Source of the DNA: Jatrophihabitans cynanchi
GTDB lineage: Bacteria > Actinomycetota > Actinomycetes > Mycobacteriales > Jatrophihabitantaceae
Length of the DNA stretch: 64,000 bases
Assembly (NCBI RefSeq): GCF_027247405.1
Contig: NZ_CP097463.1
Location: 1,922,001-1,986,000, forward strand
Direction: 5' to 3'
In this document: piece by piece, positions 51,616 to 60,695 of the stretch
How the letters are laid out: every line of letters starts with the position of its first letter
Numbering within the stretch: the first letter of the stretch is position 1
Notes under the pieces: model-generated
Seen by the model: only the letters and a program-made list of their open reading frames with translations
What the model was told of the DNA's origin: nothing
Database searches by the model: none
Program-made: the position numbers and the translations under genes

Positions 51616-52496
51616 CACGAACTCCGGTCCACGATCTGCTTGGTCTGCGGGTCCAGCCAGTCGCGCAGACCGTCGCCGATCAGGTTGAAGGCCAGCGCGA
51701 CCAGCATGATGGCGAGGCCCGGGAACACCGCGATCCACCAAGAATTGAAGTAATTGATGCCCGCCGAGATCATGCTGCCCCACTCGGCCTCGGGTGGCTG
51801 TGCACCCAAGCCAAGAAACGACAGCCCCGCCAACAATAGGATCGCACCGCCCACCTCCATTGTGGCCAGCACCAGGATCGGCCCGGCCACGCTGGGCAGG
51901 ACGTCGATGAACATCGACCGCATGGAGCCGACGCCGGCCAACCGGTTGGCGGCGACGAAGTCCGCCTCGCGCAAGCTCATCACCAGGCCGCGAACGGTCC
52001 TGGCGTACATCGGCCAGGAGACCAGCACGCCCGCGATGACCGCGTTGTGCAGGCTGGGACCTAGCGACGCAGCTACCGCCATCGCCAAGATGATGATGGG
52101 GAAGGCGAATACCAGGTCCACTATTCGCATCAGCACCTCATCCACGACTCCGCCGAAGAAGCCGGCCACGACGCCGACGAGGCCGCCGATCACCATCGCG
52201 CAGACGACGAGCAGTACCGCAAACAGCACGGAGACCCGGGAGCCGAACACGACCCGACTGAGCACGTCCCGACCGACCTCATCGGTACCGAACCAGTGGG
52301 AGGCCGACGGTGCCTGCAACGGCGCGAACGACTGCTTGATCGGACTGGACGGCGCGATCAGCGGAGCAAGAAGCGCCACGCCGGCAACCACCAACAGCAG
52401 GAGGGCGCCGATCGTGAGCAGACGGTTCCGCTTCAGCCGTGCCAGCGCACGACTGCGCTGCCGGCCGTCCACCAGGGTGGATGCGACGGCGGTCAT
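51615..52496 (-). CDS. Oligopeptide/dipeptide ABC transporter permease (DppC/OppC type)
   Basis: A 293-residue permease with the OppC N-terminal helix LLTIGALLLLVVAGVALLAPL, FGTDEVGRDVLSRVVFGSR and the EAA loop NRLAGVGSMRSMFIDVLPSVAGPIL split by standard spacing. Six membrane segments are visible by hydropathy. It overlaps the DppB-like gene by 4 nt (ATGA). Confidence 0.94.
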   Translation of the reverse strand: MTAVASTLVDGRQRSRALARLKRNRLLTIGALLLLVVAGVALLAPLIAPSSPIKQSFAPLQAPSASHWFGTDEVGRDVLSRVVFGSRVSVLFAVLLVVCAMVIGGLVGVVAGFFGGVVDEVLMRIVDLVFAFPIIILAMAVAASLGPSLHNAVIAGVLVSWPMYARTVRGLVMSLREADFVAANRLAGVGSMRSMFIDVLPSVAGPILVLATMEVGGAILLLAGLSFLGLGAQPPEAEWGSMISAGINYFNSWWIAVFPGLAIMLVALAFNLIGDGLRDWLDPQTKQIVDRSS

Positions 52497-53587
52497 GTCA
52501 GCCTCATTCGGGGGTCGAGCGCCATGTAGGCGAGGTCGACAAGCAGGTTTACGACGATGTACGTCAGGGAGACGAGCAGGCTCACCCCCATGACGGCGGA
52601 CAGGTCATTCGAGGTGGCCGCACGATAGGCGTACTGCCCGAGGCCGGGCCAGCTGAACACCGATTCGACGAGCACGGTGCCCGAGAGCAAGGTGCCGAAT
52701 GCTACGCCGGTCACCGTCACGATCGGGCCGGCGGCCGCGCGCAGGATGTAGCGCCAGATGACATACAACCCAGGCAGCCCTTTACCGCGGGCGCTTCTGA
52801 CGTAATCGGTGCCGATCACCTCAAGCACCGCCGCTCGGCTGAACTTGATCAGAATGCCGAGCGTGTAGGTCGCGAGCACGGCAGCAGGCAGAATGATGTG
52901 CTCGACCGCCGAACCGAACGCCCGCAGATTGCCGTCCACAAGTGAGTCCAGCAGCAAGAACCCGGTGTGCTTCGTCGGGGCGCCGATCCGAGGATCGATC
53001 CGGCCGCTTCCCGGGAGCAGATGCAGCTTCGCGAACATGACGTAGGAAACAACCAGGCCCAGCCAGAACACCGGAGTGCTCACGCCGATCAGGGAGACCA
53101 CTCTCGCGAGTTGGTCGGGCCACCGGTTGCGGCACAGGGCGGCCACCGTACCGAGCCCGATTCCGAAGATCGCCGCGAAGGCGATCGCGACCATCACCAG
53201 TTCGATCGTGGCTGGCGCGTACTGCAGCAGATCGGTCCGCACCGGTCGACCGGTTTGATGTGAGGTGCCCAAGTCGCCGTGCACGAGTTTGTCGAGATAG
53301 CGGAAGTACTGGACCAAGAGCGGCTTGTCCAGTCCGTACTTGGCACGGAAGGCTGCCACGACGGCCGGGTCGCCGGAAGCGATGTCCCCGAGGTTGGCCA
53401 CCGCGGGGTCGACCGGGATGACGTTCGTCAGCAGAAACGAGATGATCGTTATCCCGAACCCCAGCACAACCGTGATGCCGAGCCGGCGCGCAACGTAGTG
53501 CGCCAACGGGTGGCGTCTGCGCGGGCTCCGGGGGGCGGGATCCGTCCCGCCCCCTGTCGCCTTCCGCGCAGGCAATGTCGTGACCAT
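52493..53587 (-). CDS. Oligopeptide/dipeptide ABC transporter permease (DppB/OppB type)
   Basis: A 364-residue permease: LGITVVLGFGITIISFLLT helix, DPAVANLGDIASGDPAVVAA loop, YGLDKPLLVQYFRYLDKLVHGDLGTS split between helices, and the EAA loop RSARGKGLPGLYVIWRYIL. GTVLVESVFSWPGLGQ is the usual OppB end motif. It follows the binding-protein gene by 32 bp. Confidence 0.94.
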   Translation of the reverse strand: MVTTLPARKATGGGTDPAPRSPRRRHPLAHYVARRLGITVVLGFGITIISFLLTNVIPVDPAVANLGDIASGDPAVVAAFRAKYGLDKPLLVQYFRYLDKLVHGDLGTSHQTGRPVRTDLLQYAPATIELVMVAIAFAAIFGIGLGTVAALCRNRWPDQLARVVSLIGVSTPVFWLGLVVSYVMFAKLHLLPGSGRIDPRIGAPTKHTGFLLLDSLVDGNLRAFGSAVEHIILPAAVLATYTLGILIKFSRAAVLEVIGTDYVRSARGKGLPGLYVIWRYILRAAAGPIVTVTGVAFGTLLSGTVLVESVFSWPGLGQYAYRAATSNDLSAVMGVSLLVSLTYIVVNLLVDLAYMALDPRMRLT

Positions 53588-53619
53588 GCTCGTCTTTCCG
53601 TTCCAGCCCTGTGCGTGGA

Positions 53620-55230
53620 CTAGCTCTTGCCGAGCAACGCGTAGTCGACGCCGAAGGAGCCGTTGATGTTCAACCCGGTGATGCCCTTGGCTCCGGCGAC
53701 GTGCGACACTCCGGTGAACAGCGGGATGAAGTGGTAGGTAGCGTTCAGCGCTTCGCCCCAGGCCTGGTAATCCGAAGCCCGCTTGGCGCTGTCCATCTCC
53801 GCAAGCGCCTTGTCCGCCAGTTCCACAACCGGCCTCGCGTCCGGTGCCGACGCCGGCCAGTGGATTCGGGTGGGCAACAGGTCACCTGGGTTGTAGACGG
53901 TGAAGCCGAACGGATCCATGACGTCCTGCGGGAAGTTCCACAACGCGATCTGGGTCTTGCCCTGCGAGTACTGCGTGCGTGCATCAAGGTTGGGCGCGGG
54001 CACCAGCTTCATCTTGATACCGGCCTCGGCGACGCTGGCCTGGATGCGCTGCGCGAACGTTCCCATCGTCAGCCCGTCCACCGCATAGTCGCTGCCGTAG
54101 GACAGTTGCACCGTCTCGTTGGCCTTGCCAGAGGCGGCCAGCGCCGCCTTGGCAGCCGCGAGGTCCCTCTTCACCGCATCCGACGGAGGCAGCGATCCGG
54201 CGATGGACGCCGGTATGACGCCAGCCGCTTGCACGGCGCGTTCCCCGGCCAACTGGACAAGGCCTGCATAGTCGATCGACAGTGCGATCGCCTTGCGGAA
54301 GTCCGCGTCGGAGGTCGGTGAGCCCGGATCGTTCGACAGGGCCATGTAGACGACCGTGGGCGACTGGACACTGTGCACGGTAACGGAGCCGCTCAGCTGC
54401 TTCACCTGGTTTCCGCTCAGGTTGACTGCGACCTGAGCTCCGCCGTTCTGCACGTCCTGCAACTGCTGCTGTGTCGACGTGACGCTCTTAATGATGACCT
54501 TTGAGAACGCAGGCTTCTTCCCCCAGTAGTTCGGGTTGGCGACGAGAACCACCTGCGAGTTCGGCGTGAAGCTCTGCAGCTGGTACGGCCCGGAACCCGC
54601 CGAATGGCTGTTGAACCACGGCCCGGCCTTGTCCGCCTTGTCCGCGCCGGGCTGATCGGTGCCCCCGGCCGCCTTGACCTGCTTTGCGTTGACGATGGCC
54701 AGCGAATCGGTCGCGACGAGCGCCGGCAACTGTGGGTTCGGCTCGTCCGAGTTCAGTACCACCGTATTGGCATCAGGAGTCGACACCTTGATGCCGGTGA
54801 GCTTGTGCGAATTGTTCGACTTCATGTTGAGAGTTCGGTTGTAGGAGAAAGCGACGTCCGCGGACGTAAGCGGTGTACCGTCAGCGAACTTTGCGTCCTT
54901 GCGCAGCGTGAAGGTGTAGGTCCGACCGTCGGCGGACGCCTTGTAGCTGGTCGCGAGGCCAGGAACGATGTCCTTGATGTTGTCCCCGTGATACGTCAGC
55001 AGGGTGTCATACATCTGGTGTACGAGGTTCTCGGCCGTGTTGTCGAACTGGACGGCAGGATCGAGTGTGGTGGCTCCGAGCGAGGAGTCGACGAGGAGCG
55101 TGTCCGACGACGCGGACGGCCCGCCGGACGAGCTTGCGCCGCAGGCGGACAGAGTCAACCCGAGCCCGGCGGCCACGGCAGCCGCGAGGGCTGCCCTGGC
55201 GAACCCATAGCGGTGGAGCGACTTCATCAT
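53620..55230 (-). CDS. Peptide/nickel ABC transporter substrate-binding lipoprotein (SBP-bac-5)
   Basis: 536 residues from ATG 55230 (GGGAGAG 4-10 bp upstream; ATG 55227 is an alternative). Signal peptide ALAAAVAAGLGLTLSAC with lipobox Cys. The mature protein has TLDPAVQFDNTAENLVHQMYDTL, FTLRKDAKFADGTPLTSADVAFSY split by short loops, and GPYQLQSF, the hallmarks of family 5. It captures a peptide-like or glycoside-like ligand for the Dpp-type importer. Confidence 0.94.
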   Translation of the reverse strand: MMKSLHRYGFARAALAAAVAAGLGLTLSACGASSSGGPSASSDTLLVDSSLGATTLDPAVQFDNTAENLVHQMYDTLLTYHGDNIKDIVPGLATSYKASADGRTYTFTLRKDAKFADGTPLTSADVAFSYNRTLNMKSNNSHKLTGIKVSTPDANTVVLNSDEPNPQLPALVATDSLAIVNAKQVKAAGGTDQPGADKADKAGPWFNSHSAGSGPYQLQSFTPNSQVVLVANPNYWGKKPAFSKVIIKSVTSTQQQLQDVQNGGAQVAVNLSGNQVKQLSGSVTVHSVQSPTVVYMALSNDPGSPTSDADFRKAIALSIDYAGLVQLAGERAVQAAGVIPASIAGSLPPSDAVKRDLAAAKAALAASGKANETVQLSYGSDYAVDGLTMGTFAQRIQASVAEAGIKMKLVPAPNLDARTQYSQGKTQIALWNFPQDVMDPFGFTVYNPGDLLPTRIHWPASAPDARPVVELADKALAEMDSAKRASDYQAWGEALNATYHFIPLFTGVSHVAGAKGITGLNINGSFGVDYALLGKS

Positions 55231-55312
55231 GATCTCTCCCAATTGGATGGACGACTGCGCGTGTACGAGTTCCTTACGTTTCTGCGTTCCGACAATCGGC
55301 GGTGGAGCCGGT

Positions 55313-56095
55313 TCACGCGCGGCCACCGCCGCCGCTGGGGCTGAGCAGCGCCCGGATTTCGAGCAGCTGCTTCGCGATCTCGTTCGACCGCTCCTCGCTC
55401 AGGCGCGGGGTGGGCACTGAGCAACTGATCGCGTAGGCCGACGGGCTGTCCGGCCCGACCGCGACGGCGAAGCAGCGCAACCCGATGCTGGACTCCTCGT
55501 TGTCGATGGCGTATCCACGGCTCCGGGTTGCCGCAAGCTCTTCCTCGAGCCTGTCCAGCGAGACGATCGTGTTCGCGGTGTAACGGACGAACTCCAGCGG
55601 AAGTACCCGCTGCACCTCAGCGATGGGGCGTTCGGCGAGGATGGCCTTTCCGAGCGCGGTGACAGTGGCCGGCATCCGCCGTCCCGGCGCCGTCGCCGCG
55701 GAGAGCCGATGCCGCGACGGCAGGCTGTGCAGGTAGATCACTTCCGCGCCGTCGATCCGACCGAGGTGGATCGTCTCATCGAACAGTTCGGACAGTTTCT
55801 GCATCACCGGACGTGCCTCAGCCACCATCCCGTCCTGGTTGATGAAAGCGCGGCTGACCTGCAGGCACCTGACGCCCAGCGCATAGCGCCCGTTCACCTG
55901 CGTCAGCCAGCCACGCGCGACCAGAGTCATCAGCAGCGCATAGGTGCTGGCGCGTGGCATATCGAGGGCCACGCTGATCTCACGCAGCGTCTGCGGCTCG
56001 CTCGCTGTGCTGAGAAGCTCAAGCACCAGCAAGGTCCGCTCGGCCGACTTGACCACTCGAACTCCGTGGTCAGCATCGTTCGTTCCGGGTTCCAT
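55313..56095 (-). CDS. IclR-family transcriptional regulator (2)
   Basis: 260 residues from ATG 56095 with GGGAG 8 bp upstream. Winged helix RTLLVLELLSTASEPQTLREI and LDMPRASTYALLMTLVARGWL; the effector domain shows IYLHSLPSRHRLSAATAPGRRMPATVTALGKAILA split over two strands and SRGYAIDNEESSIGLRCFAVAV. It lies between the importer and the dioxygenase genes, same strand, so it may control both. Binds an aromatic or carboxylate effector by analogy. Confidence 0.93.
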   Translation of the reverse strand: MEPGTNDADHGVRVVKSAERTLLVLELLSTASEPQTLREISVALDMPRASTYALLMTLVARGWLTQVNGRYALGVRCLQVSRAFINQDGMVAEARPVMQKLSELFDETIHLGRIDGAEVIYLHSLPSRHRLSAATAPGRRMPATVTALGKAILAERPIAEVQRVLPLEFVRYTANTIVSLDRLEEELAATRSRGYAIDNEESSIGLRCFAVAVGPDSPSAYAISCSVPTPRLSEERSNEIAKQLLEIRALLSPSGGGGRA

Positions 56096-56124
56096 GAGCA
56101 CGCTCCCTTCTGCAGATCGACTTC

Positions 56125-56307
56125 TCAGTCCGCCTCGCCGATGATGTCGGCGAGAAAGACGCCATCACGATCCTCCGGGCTGTCCTCCGGCGCACAGATC
56201 AGCCATGCGCCGTCGCGCGGGTTGTCGACGACGAACAGCACGGTGCCGTCCTGGAGGCGTACGCGCGAACCGGGCTCGAGGTCCCGCAAGTTCAGCGGCT
56301 TGGACAC
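56125..56307 (-). CDS. 60-aa hypothetical protein in the dioxygenase operon
   Basis: A small acidic protein (MSKPLNLRDLEPGSRVRLQD ... VFLADIIGEAD) 9 bp downstream of the dioxygenase beta-subunit gene. The beta-rich, Gly/Asp-containing pattern GSRVRLQDGTVLFVVDNP resembles small SH3- or KOW-like barrels. I do not know a named family. Its coding bias and tight spacing argue that it is real. Confidence 0.7.
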   Translation of the reverse strand: MSKPLNLRDLEPGSRVRLQDGTVLFVVDNPRDGAWLICAPEDSPEDRDGVFLADIIGEAD

Positions 56308-56316
56308 GGCGGTCTC

Positions 56317-56862
56317 CTATAGAAACGTCGTGAGGTTCTTGGCGAGCAGGACTGTCTGGTCGAGATAGACCGTTCGTTTGGCGATCAACCAGGAGTCGCC
56401 GGAGCGGACAAGCTCGTCGACCCGCTTGCCGACCATGATGTCAACCTCGTCCCGGAGCCGGTTTCGATAGACCAGGAACCGCATGCGCGCCGTGACCCGC
56501 TCCACCGGCTGCCGGCCATCGGTGTCGACGACCCGGATATTGGTGTAAAGGTGCGATGTCCGTGACACTGGCTCCTCGCACCAGTGGATCCCGGTCTGCA
56601 ACTGTTCGACGCGCTGGCTCAAGGTCAGCTTCCCCTCGTCGATCCAGGACACGTCCAGCCGATCGGTGAGGTATTCGCGGTCGGTATCGCTGGACTGCAC
56701 GTTGCGGCTGATCGGCACGCGGTAGCTGATGTTCTCGTCAAGCAGGTCGAGCCACTTCGTGAAGTGACGGCTGTCCAGCAGATCCGCCTCGTGGTAATAG
56801 AAGTCCTCGAGCTCCAGCCGGAGCAGCGTGGGTGCCAGTACGTCCAGGGTCGGTGCGCTCAT
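56317..56862 (-). CDS. Aromatic ring-hydroxylating dioxygenase, beta (small) subunit
   Basis: A 181-residue NTF2-like subunit. LRLELEDFYYHEADLLDSRHF and WLDLLDENISYRVPI are typical of the N-terminus, while HLYTNIRVVDTDGRQPVERV and ARMRFLVYRNRLRDEVDIMVGKR split over two strands are typical of the core. It has no cofactor and gives structure to the a3b3 dioxygenase. Its start overlaps the alpha-subunit stop by 4 nt. Confidence 0.93.
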   Translation of the reverse strand: MSAPTLDVLAPTLLRLELEDFYYHEADLLDSRHFTKWLDLLDENISYRVPISRNVQSSDTDREYLTDRLDVSWIDEGKLTLSQRVEQLQTGIHWCEEPVSRTSHLYTNIRVVDTDGRQPVERVTARMRFLVYRNRLRDEVDIMVGKRVDELVRSGDSWLIAKRTVYLDQTVLLAKNLTTFL

Positions 56863-58256
56863 GCCGAGGTCGCCTCCGCTTCGAGCATCGGGAACGGCAC
56901 GTCACCGGGGGTCTCGACGCGGTGCATCAACTGGTCCCAGGAGCGGCCCTGCATGAACTCGCTCCAGCGTTTGAGCCAGATCAGCTGATTCTGCTCGGAG
57001 AACAACTGCCGTGCCCACACGCATCCGGGCACCGGTTCGTATGGCTCGGAGTAGCCCAGGCCCATCTGGTAGTTGTACGGATGGTCCCGGGCGACGCGGC
57101 CCCGACTTGCCTCGGTCGCTGCCGACCAGTTCTCCAGGTCGTCCTGTTCGGTAAGTCCGGCAGGCCCGGAGTAGCTCATGAAGTACCTGCGCAAGACATC
57201 CTTAACGTTGTCCGGCGCGTCTTCGTCTACGAGGTAGTACCGCCAGAACTCCGTTTCGCACGGGCCGTTCGGATGCGCCACGATGATCGTCCGCGGCTGT
57301 TCCTCGTGGAAGGACATATTCGGGAAGATCGTGCCCTTGCCTTGGAAGTGGAACCGCCCCTTCAGGCGCTCCCGGCGTGCGGCGCGTGCGCTCTCGAAGT
57401 ACTCCGCCACTTCCGGGAACCGCCCGAAGCTCGGTGGCTGGGTGTAGTCCTCCTCGAGCGCACCTGCCCAACCTGTCCCGCCGTGGCCGAGGTCCGGCCA
57501 GCCGAACACAGACGCACCGTCTCGTTTGTCATCGCGACGCCCGGCCCCACTGGGGCCGATATTCACCATGTCCACCGAACGGTGGCTGACGACATGTGCA
57601 ACGTCCCCGATGAAGTTGGTGGGAGCGAACTTCCAGTTACAGCCAACACGCCACTTCTGCACGCCGGCCAGCACGACGCCACCGGCGTCGCGGCCGTCAC
57701 GGTGATCGAGCGCGAAGTCCAGCCACATTTTCATGCCGCCGAGGTAGTCCTCGAGGTCGGGCGCATCCGGGTCCCAGTTCCCCCAGATGGTCCCGCGGTA
57801 GTTGACAATCCGCGGAACCCGGACCAGGCCCCACTTGGTCTTGTCCAGCGCCTCGTGATAGCGCGCGCGATAGCCGGGCACACCGAACAGTTCGCCGGGC
57901 GTACTGACCAGGTTGCCGTCGGTGGAAAAGCTCCACGCGTGGTACGGGCAGGTGAACAACGTCGTGTTGCCCTCGTCGTAGCGGCACAGCTTCATGCCGC
58001 GGTGCGTGCATGTGTTGAGAAGGACGTGGATGTTGCCCTGCTTGTCCCGCGTGAGGATGACCTGCTCTTCGCCCATGCGCGAGACGTAATAGTCGTCCGG
58101 GTTGGGGATCTGGCTCTCGTGCCCGACAAGGAGCCAACTCCGCGAAAACACCTTTTCCTGTTCGTCGCGGTAGATCGCGTCGTCGACGAAGATCTCGCGG
58201 CTCGCCGTGCCGTTGCGTACGTCCACCAGGCCGGTGCTGCGTTCGGTTGTCGTCAT
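56859..58256 (-). CDS. Aromatic ring-hydroxylating dioxygenase, alpha (Rieske) subunit
   Basis: A 465-residue oxygenase. The Rieske [2Fe-2S] ligands are C83-x-H85 and C103-x2-H106 (CTHRG and CPYHAW). The mononuclear iron site is in FIGDVAHVVSH, where Asp and the two His are spaced D-x2-H-x3-H. It would insert O2 into an aromatic ring to give a cis-dihydrodiol, or act as a monooxygenase. Electrons come from the ferredoxin and reductase encoded just upstream. No dihydrodiol dehydrogenase gene is nearby, so the usual second step is missing. Confidence 0.95.
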   Translation of the reverse strand: MTTTERSTGLVDVRNGTASREIFVDDAIYRDEQEKVFSRSWLLVGHESQIPNPDDYYVSRMGEEQVILTRDKQGNIHVLLNTCTHRGMKLCRYDEGNTTLFTCPYHAWSFSTDGNLVSTPGELFGVPGYRARYHEALDKTKWGLVRVPRIVNYRGTIWGNWDPDAPDLEDYLGGMKMWLDFALDHRDGRDAGGVVLAGVQKWRVGCNWKFAPTNFIGDVAHVVSHRSVDMVNIGPSGAGRRDDKRDGASVFGWPDLGHGGTGWAGALEEDYTQPPSFGRFPEVAEYFESARAARRERLKGRFHFQGKGTIFPNMSFHEEQPRTIIVAHPNGPCETEFWRYYLVDEDAPDNVKDVLRRYFMSYSGPAGLTEQDDLENWSAATEASRGRVARDHPYNYQMGLGYSEPYEPVPGCVWARQLFSEQNQLIWLKRWSEFMQGRSWDQLMHRVETPGDVPFPMLEAEATSA

Positions 58257-58295
58257 CTGCCTTCCTCCGTCATTCGGTCGACGTGCTGGTCGTGT

Positions 58296-59492
58296 TCAGG
58301 CGGCCCGCGCCACGCACTGGTCGGCCCACGAGCATGCTTCGTCGAAGTTCGTGCGGGCCAGCAGGTGGCGCTGGCCGAGTCCTTGCCATTTCGGGCTGCC
58401 GAGTGTGACCACGCCGCAGAGCTCACGCTCGCCCACCACGGCCACGAGCTTGCGACCACTGCGCGCGGTATGCGTGCGCATGCCGCTCGTGAAGCAGCCG
58501 CTGAACTGAAGCTTCGCGTCCAGTAGGTCAGACCAGAAGTAAGGCGGCGTGTCCCACCGCGCCTGGTCACCGAGGATCGCGTCGGCAACCCGGGCTCCGT
58601 GATCGCGGGCCGCCTGCCACTGCTCGACTCGGCCGGAAGTGCCGGTGAGCGTGTTGTGCCAGGCTGCGACGTCTCCGGCCGCCCAGATGCCTGGGCGGTT
58701 CGTGCGGCCGTCGGCGCCGCATCGCACGCCGTCGCCGACGTCCAACCCGGCTCCGGCGAGCCACTCGGTGTTGGGCACCGCACCGACGCCGACTACGACC
58801 AGGTCCGCCTCGAGGAGCTCCCCGGAGCTGAGGCGGGCCGCCCGGACGGTCAGCGTGCCCACCAGTTCCGTGACCGTCGCGCCCGTGCGGATGTTGACCC
58901 CCGCCTCGAGATATCCGGCGACGCATGCCACGGCCAATTCGGCGGGCAGCACCCGCTGCAGAGGGGCGGCAGCTGACTCCACGACCGTCACCCGCCACCC
59001 GCGCCGGCTCGCGGCGGCAGCGACCTCCAGCCCGACGAACCCGCAGCCGACGACGATCAGCGAGCCCACGTTGTTCAACGCAAGACCCAGCGCGCGCGAG
59101 TCAGCCGCGCTGCGCAGGTAGTGCACGCCTCGGCGTCCCGCCCATGCCGGTACACGCCGGGCACGCGCTCCGGTGGCGATGAGGATTGCATCGGCGGCGA
59201 GCGTCTCCCCGTCGGACAGGGCTACCGCGGTCCGGTCTGCTTCCAGCGAAACCGCACGCGTGGCGCGGCGCAGCTGAATGTCGTGCGCCGCGTACCAGCT
59301 CGGCTCGTGCAACAACTGGACCCGGCCGGTACCGGTGAGCACCTGCTTCGACAGGGGCGGACGGTCGTAGGGCCACTCCGCTTCATCGCCGATTACAACT
59401 ATTTCGACGTCGTCGCCACGCTGGCGGATGCGCTCGGCCGCCGAAACGCCGGCGAGCGAAGCACCGACAATCAGCACGCGCTGCCTAGCCAT
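58296..59492 (-). CDS. FAD-dependent ferredoxin reductase of the dioxygenase
   Basis: A 398-residue reductase with two Rossmann motifs: LIVGASLAGVSAAERIRQRG for FAD and LIVVGCGFVGLEVAAAASRRG for NAD(P)H, then ERIRQRG... and IWAAGDVAAWHN near 270. The C-terminal domain carries WSDLLDAKLQFSG, as in the phthalate and rubredoxin-type reductases. It sits one base after the ferredoxin gene. It transfers electrons from NAD(P)H to the ferredoxin. Confidence 0.93.
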   Translation of the reverse strand: MARQRVLIVGASLAGVSAAERIRQRGDDVEIVVIGDEAEWPYDRPPLSKQVLTGTGRVQLLHEPSWYAAHDIQLRRATRAVSLEADRTAVALSDGETLAADAILIATGARARRVPAWAGRRGVHYLRSAADSRALGLALNNVGSLIVVGCGFVGLEVAAAASRRGWRVTVVESAAAPLQRVLPAELAVACVAGYLEAGVNIRTGATVTELVGTLTVRAARLSSGELLEADLVVVGVGAVPNTEWLAGAGLDVGDGVRCGADGRTNRPGIWAAGDVAAWHNTLTGTSGRVEQWQAARDHGARVADAILGDQARWDTPPYFWSDLLDAKLQFSGCFTSGMRTHTARSGRKLVAVVGERELCGVVTLGSPKWQGLGQRHLLARTNFDEACSWADQCVARAA

Positions 59493-59493
59493 C

Positions 59494-59688
59494 TCAGTAT
59501 TCCAGCCGCAACGCCATGGCGGGGCAGGCTTGGACGGCGGCCTTGGCAGCCGGCAACTGCTCGCTTGAAGGCGCGGTCACCAGCACGACTGCCTTGTCGG
59601 TCTCCTCGTCGATGTCGAAGAGGTCGGGAGCTTGGACAACGCAGTTCGCGTATCCCATGCACAGGTCCTCGTCGAGTTTGATCCGCAT
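59494..59688 (-). CDS. [3Fe-4S]-type ferredoxin
   Basis: A 64-residue ferredoxin from ATG 59688 (a longer frame upstream is not preferred; GGGAGAG lies 15-20 bp upstream). MRIKLDEDLCMGYANCVVQAP and VQACPAMALRLEY carry three Cys (C-x5-C...C-P), the pattern of single-cluster [3Fe-4S] ferredoxins that serve P450s and some actinobacterial dioxygenases. It is directly followed by the reductase. It is unusual to see it feeding a Rieske oxygenase rather than a Rieske-type ferredoxin. Confidence 0.9.
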   Translation of the reverse strand: MRIKLDEDLCMGYANCVVQAPDLFDIDEETDKAVVLVTAPSSEQLPAAKAAVQACPAMALRLEY

Positions 59689-59723
59689 GATGACCGGCTG
59701 CTCTCCCTTCCGATTCCGTGTGC

Positions 59724-60695
59724 TCAAGCGCCCTGCGCCGCGATCGCGCCGAGTGCCGAGCGGTCGCACGGGATAAGGACGTCGCTGAGTCGCAATCCGG
59801 CCAACCAGGTCCGCAGGTCCGCGAGGTCGCGCTCGTTCGGCTCGATTAGCGGGGCCCGCACCGTGCCGGTGTCCGCACCGCGCAGACGAGCCCCCGCTTT
59901 GATCAAGGAGACGGCGTAGCCGGGTTCACGATCCCGCAACCGGACGAACGGGTGTACGACCTGGCGCAACAGTTCATCCACCCGCTCGGTGTCACCCGTA
60001 CGCAATGCGTGAAAGAACTCGCTCGCGAGCTCCGGCACCACGTTCAGCAGCGCCGAGCTGTACGCGGTGATGCCGTACGGCCGCAGCGCGGGTGCCAGCA
60101 GCTCGGCAGTCGGGACGCCGTTGATGAAGCCGAAGCGACTGCGGTCGACTGCCGTGACCTGCTGCTGCAGTAGTTCGACGCGGCCGGTTCCGTCCTTGAT
60201 GCCTACGATGTTTGGCACTTCGGCCAGGCGAGCAACGGTGTCCGCGGTGAATATGGCGGCATCCCGCTGGTAGATGACCAGAGCCAGAGGCGTCTTGGCC
60301 GCCAGCGAGCAGTAATAGTCGAGGTACTCGTCGCTGCCGGGTGACTGCAGGTACGGCGGGAACACCAGCGCGCCGTCCGCTCCGGCTGCTTCAGCCATCT
60401 GAACCATCTCGGCCGCCAGGCTGGCACCGAAGCCGACGCCGGCCAGCACGGGGACTGCGCCCTCCGCGACCGCGACGCTGGTCGAGATGATCGTGGCGTA
60501 CTCGTCGGGCGAGAGTGCCCCCATCTCGCCCGTGCCGCACCCCGGGAAGAGGCCGCTCACGCCGTAGGACAGCAGCAACTCGGTGTGCGAATGCAGCGCG
60601 CGGGCGTTGAGCGCACCGGCGCCGTCGAACGGCGTGATCGGGAACGCGAGCAACCCGTCGAGGGCTGCCGGCATCTCCTCATACGACCAGCGCAT
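59724..60695 (-). CDS. DapA-family lyase/dehydratase (KdgD-like)
   Basis: A 323-residue Schiff-base TIM-barrel enzyme. LLAFPITPFDGAGALN and FPGCGTGEMGALSPDEY are characteristic of 5-dehydro-4-deoxyglucarate dehydratase (KdgD)-like members, the Tyr is in ALVIYQRDAA and the Schiff-base Lys in IVGIKDGTG (near 167). The product of KdgD would be 2-oxoglutarate semialdehyde, which the KGSADH-type enzyme at 44847 could oxidise. Alternatively it could be a hydratase-aldolase of aromatic catabolism, which also belong to this family and would fit the dioxygenase next to it. Confidence 0.9.
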   Translation of the reverse strand: MRWSYEEMPAALDGLLAFPITPFDGAGALNARALHSHTELLLSYGVSGLFPGCGTGEMGALSPDEYATIISTSVAVAEGAVPVLAGVGFGASLAAEMVQMAEAAGADGALVFPPYLQSPGSDEYLDYYCSLAAKTPLALVIYQRDAAIFTADTVARLAEVPNIVGIKDGTGRVELLQQQVTAVDRSRFGFINGVPTAELLAPALRPYGITAYSSALLNVVPELASEFFHALRTGDTERVDELLRQVVHPFVRLRDREPGYAVSLIKAGARLRGADTGTVRAPLIEPNERDLADLRTWLAGLRLSDVLIPCDRSALGAIAAQGA

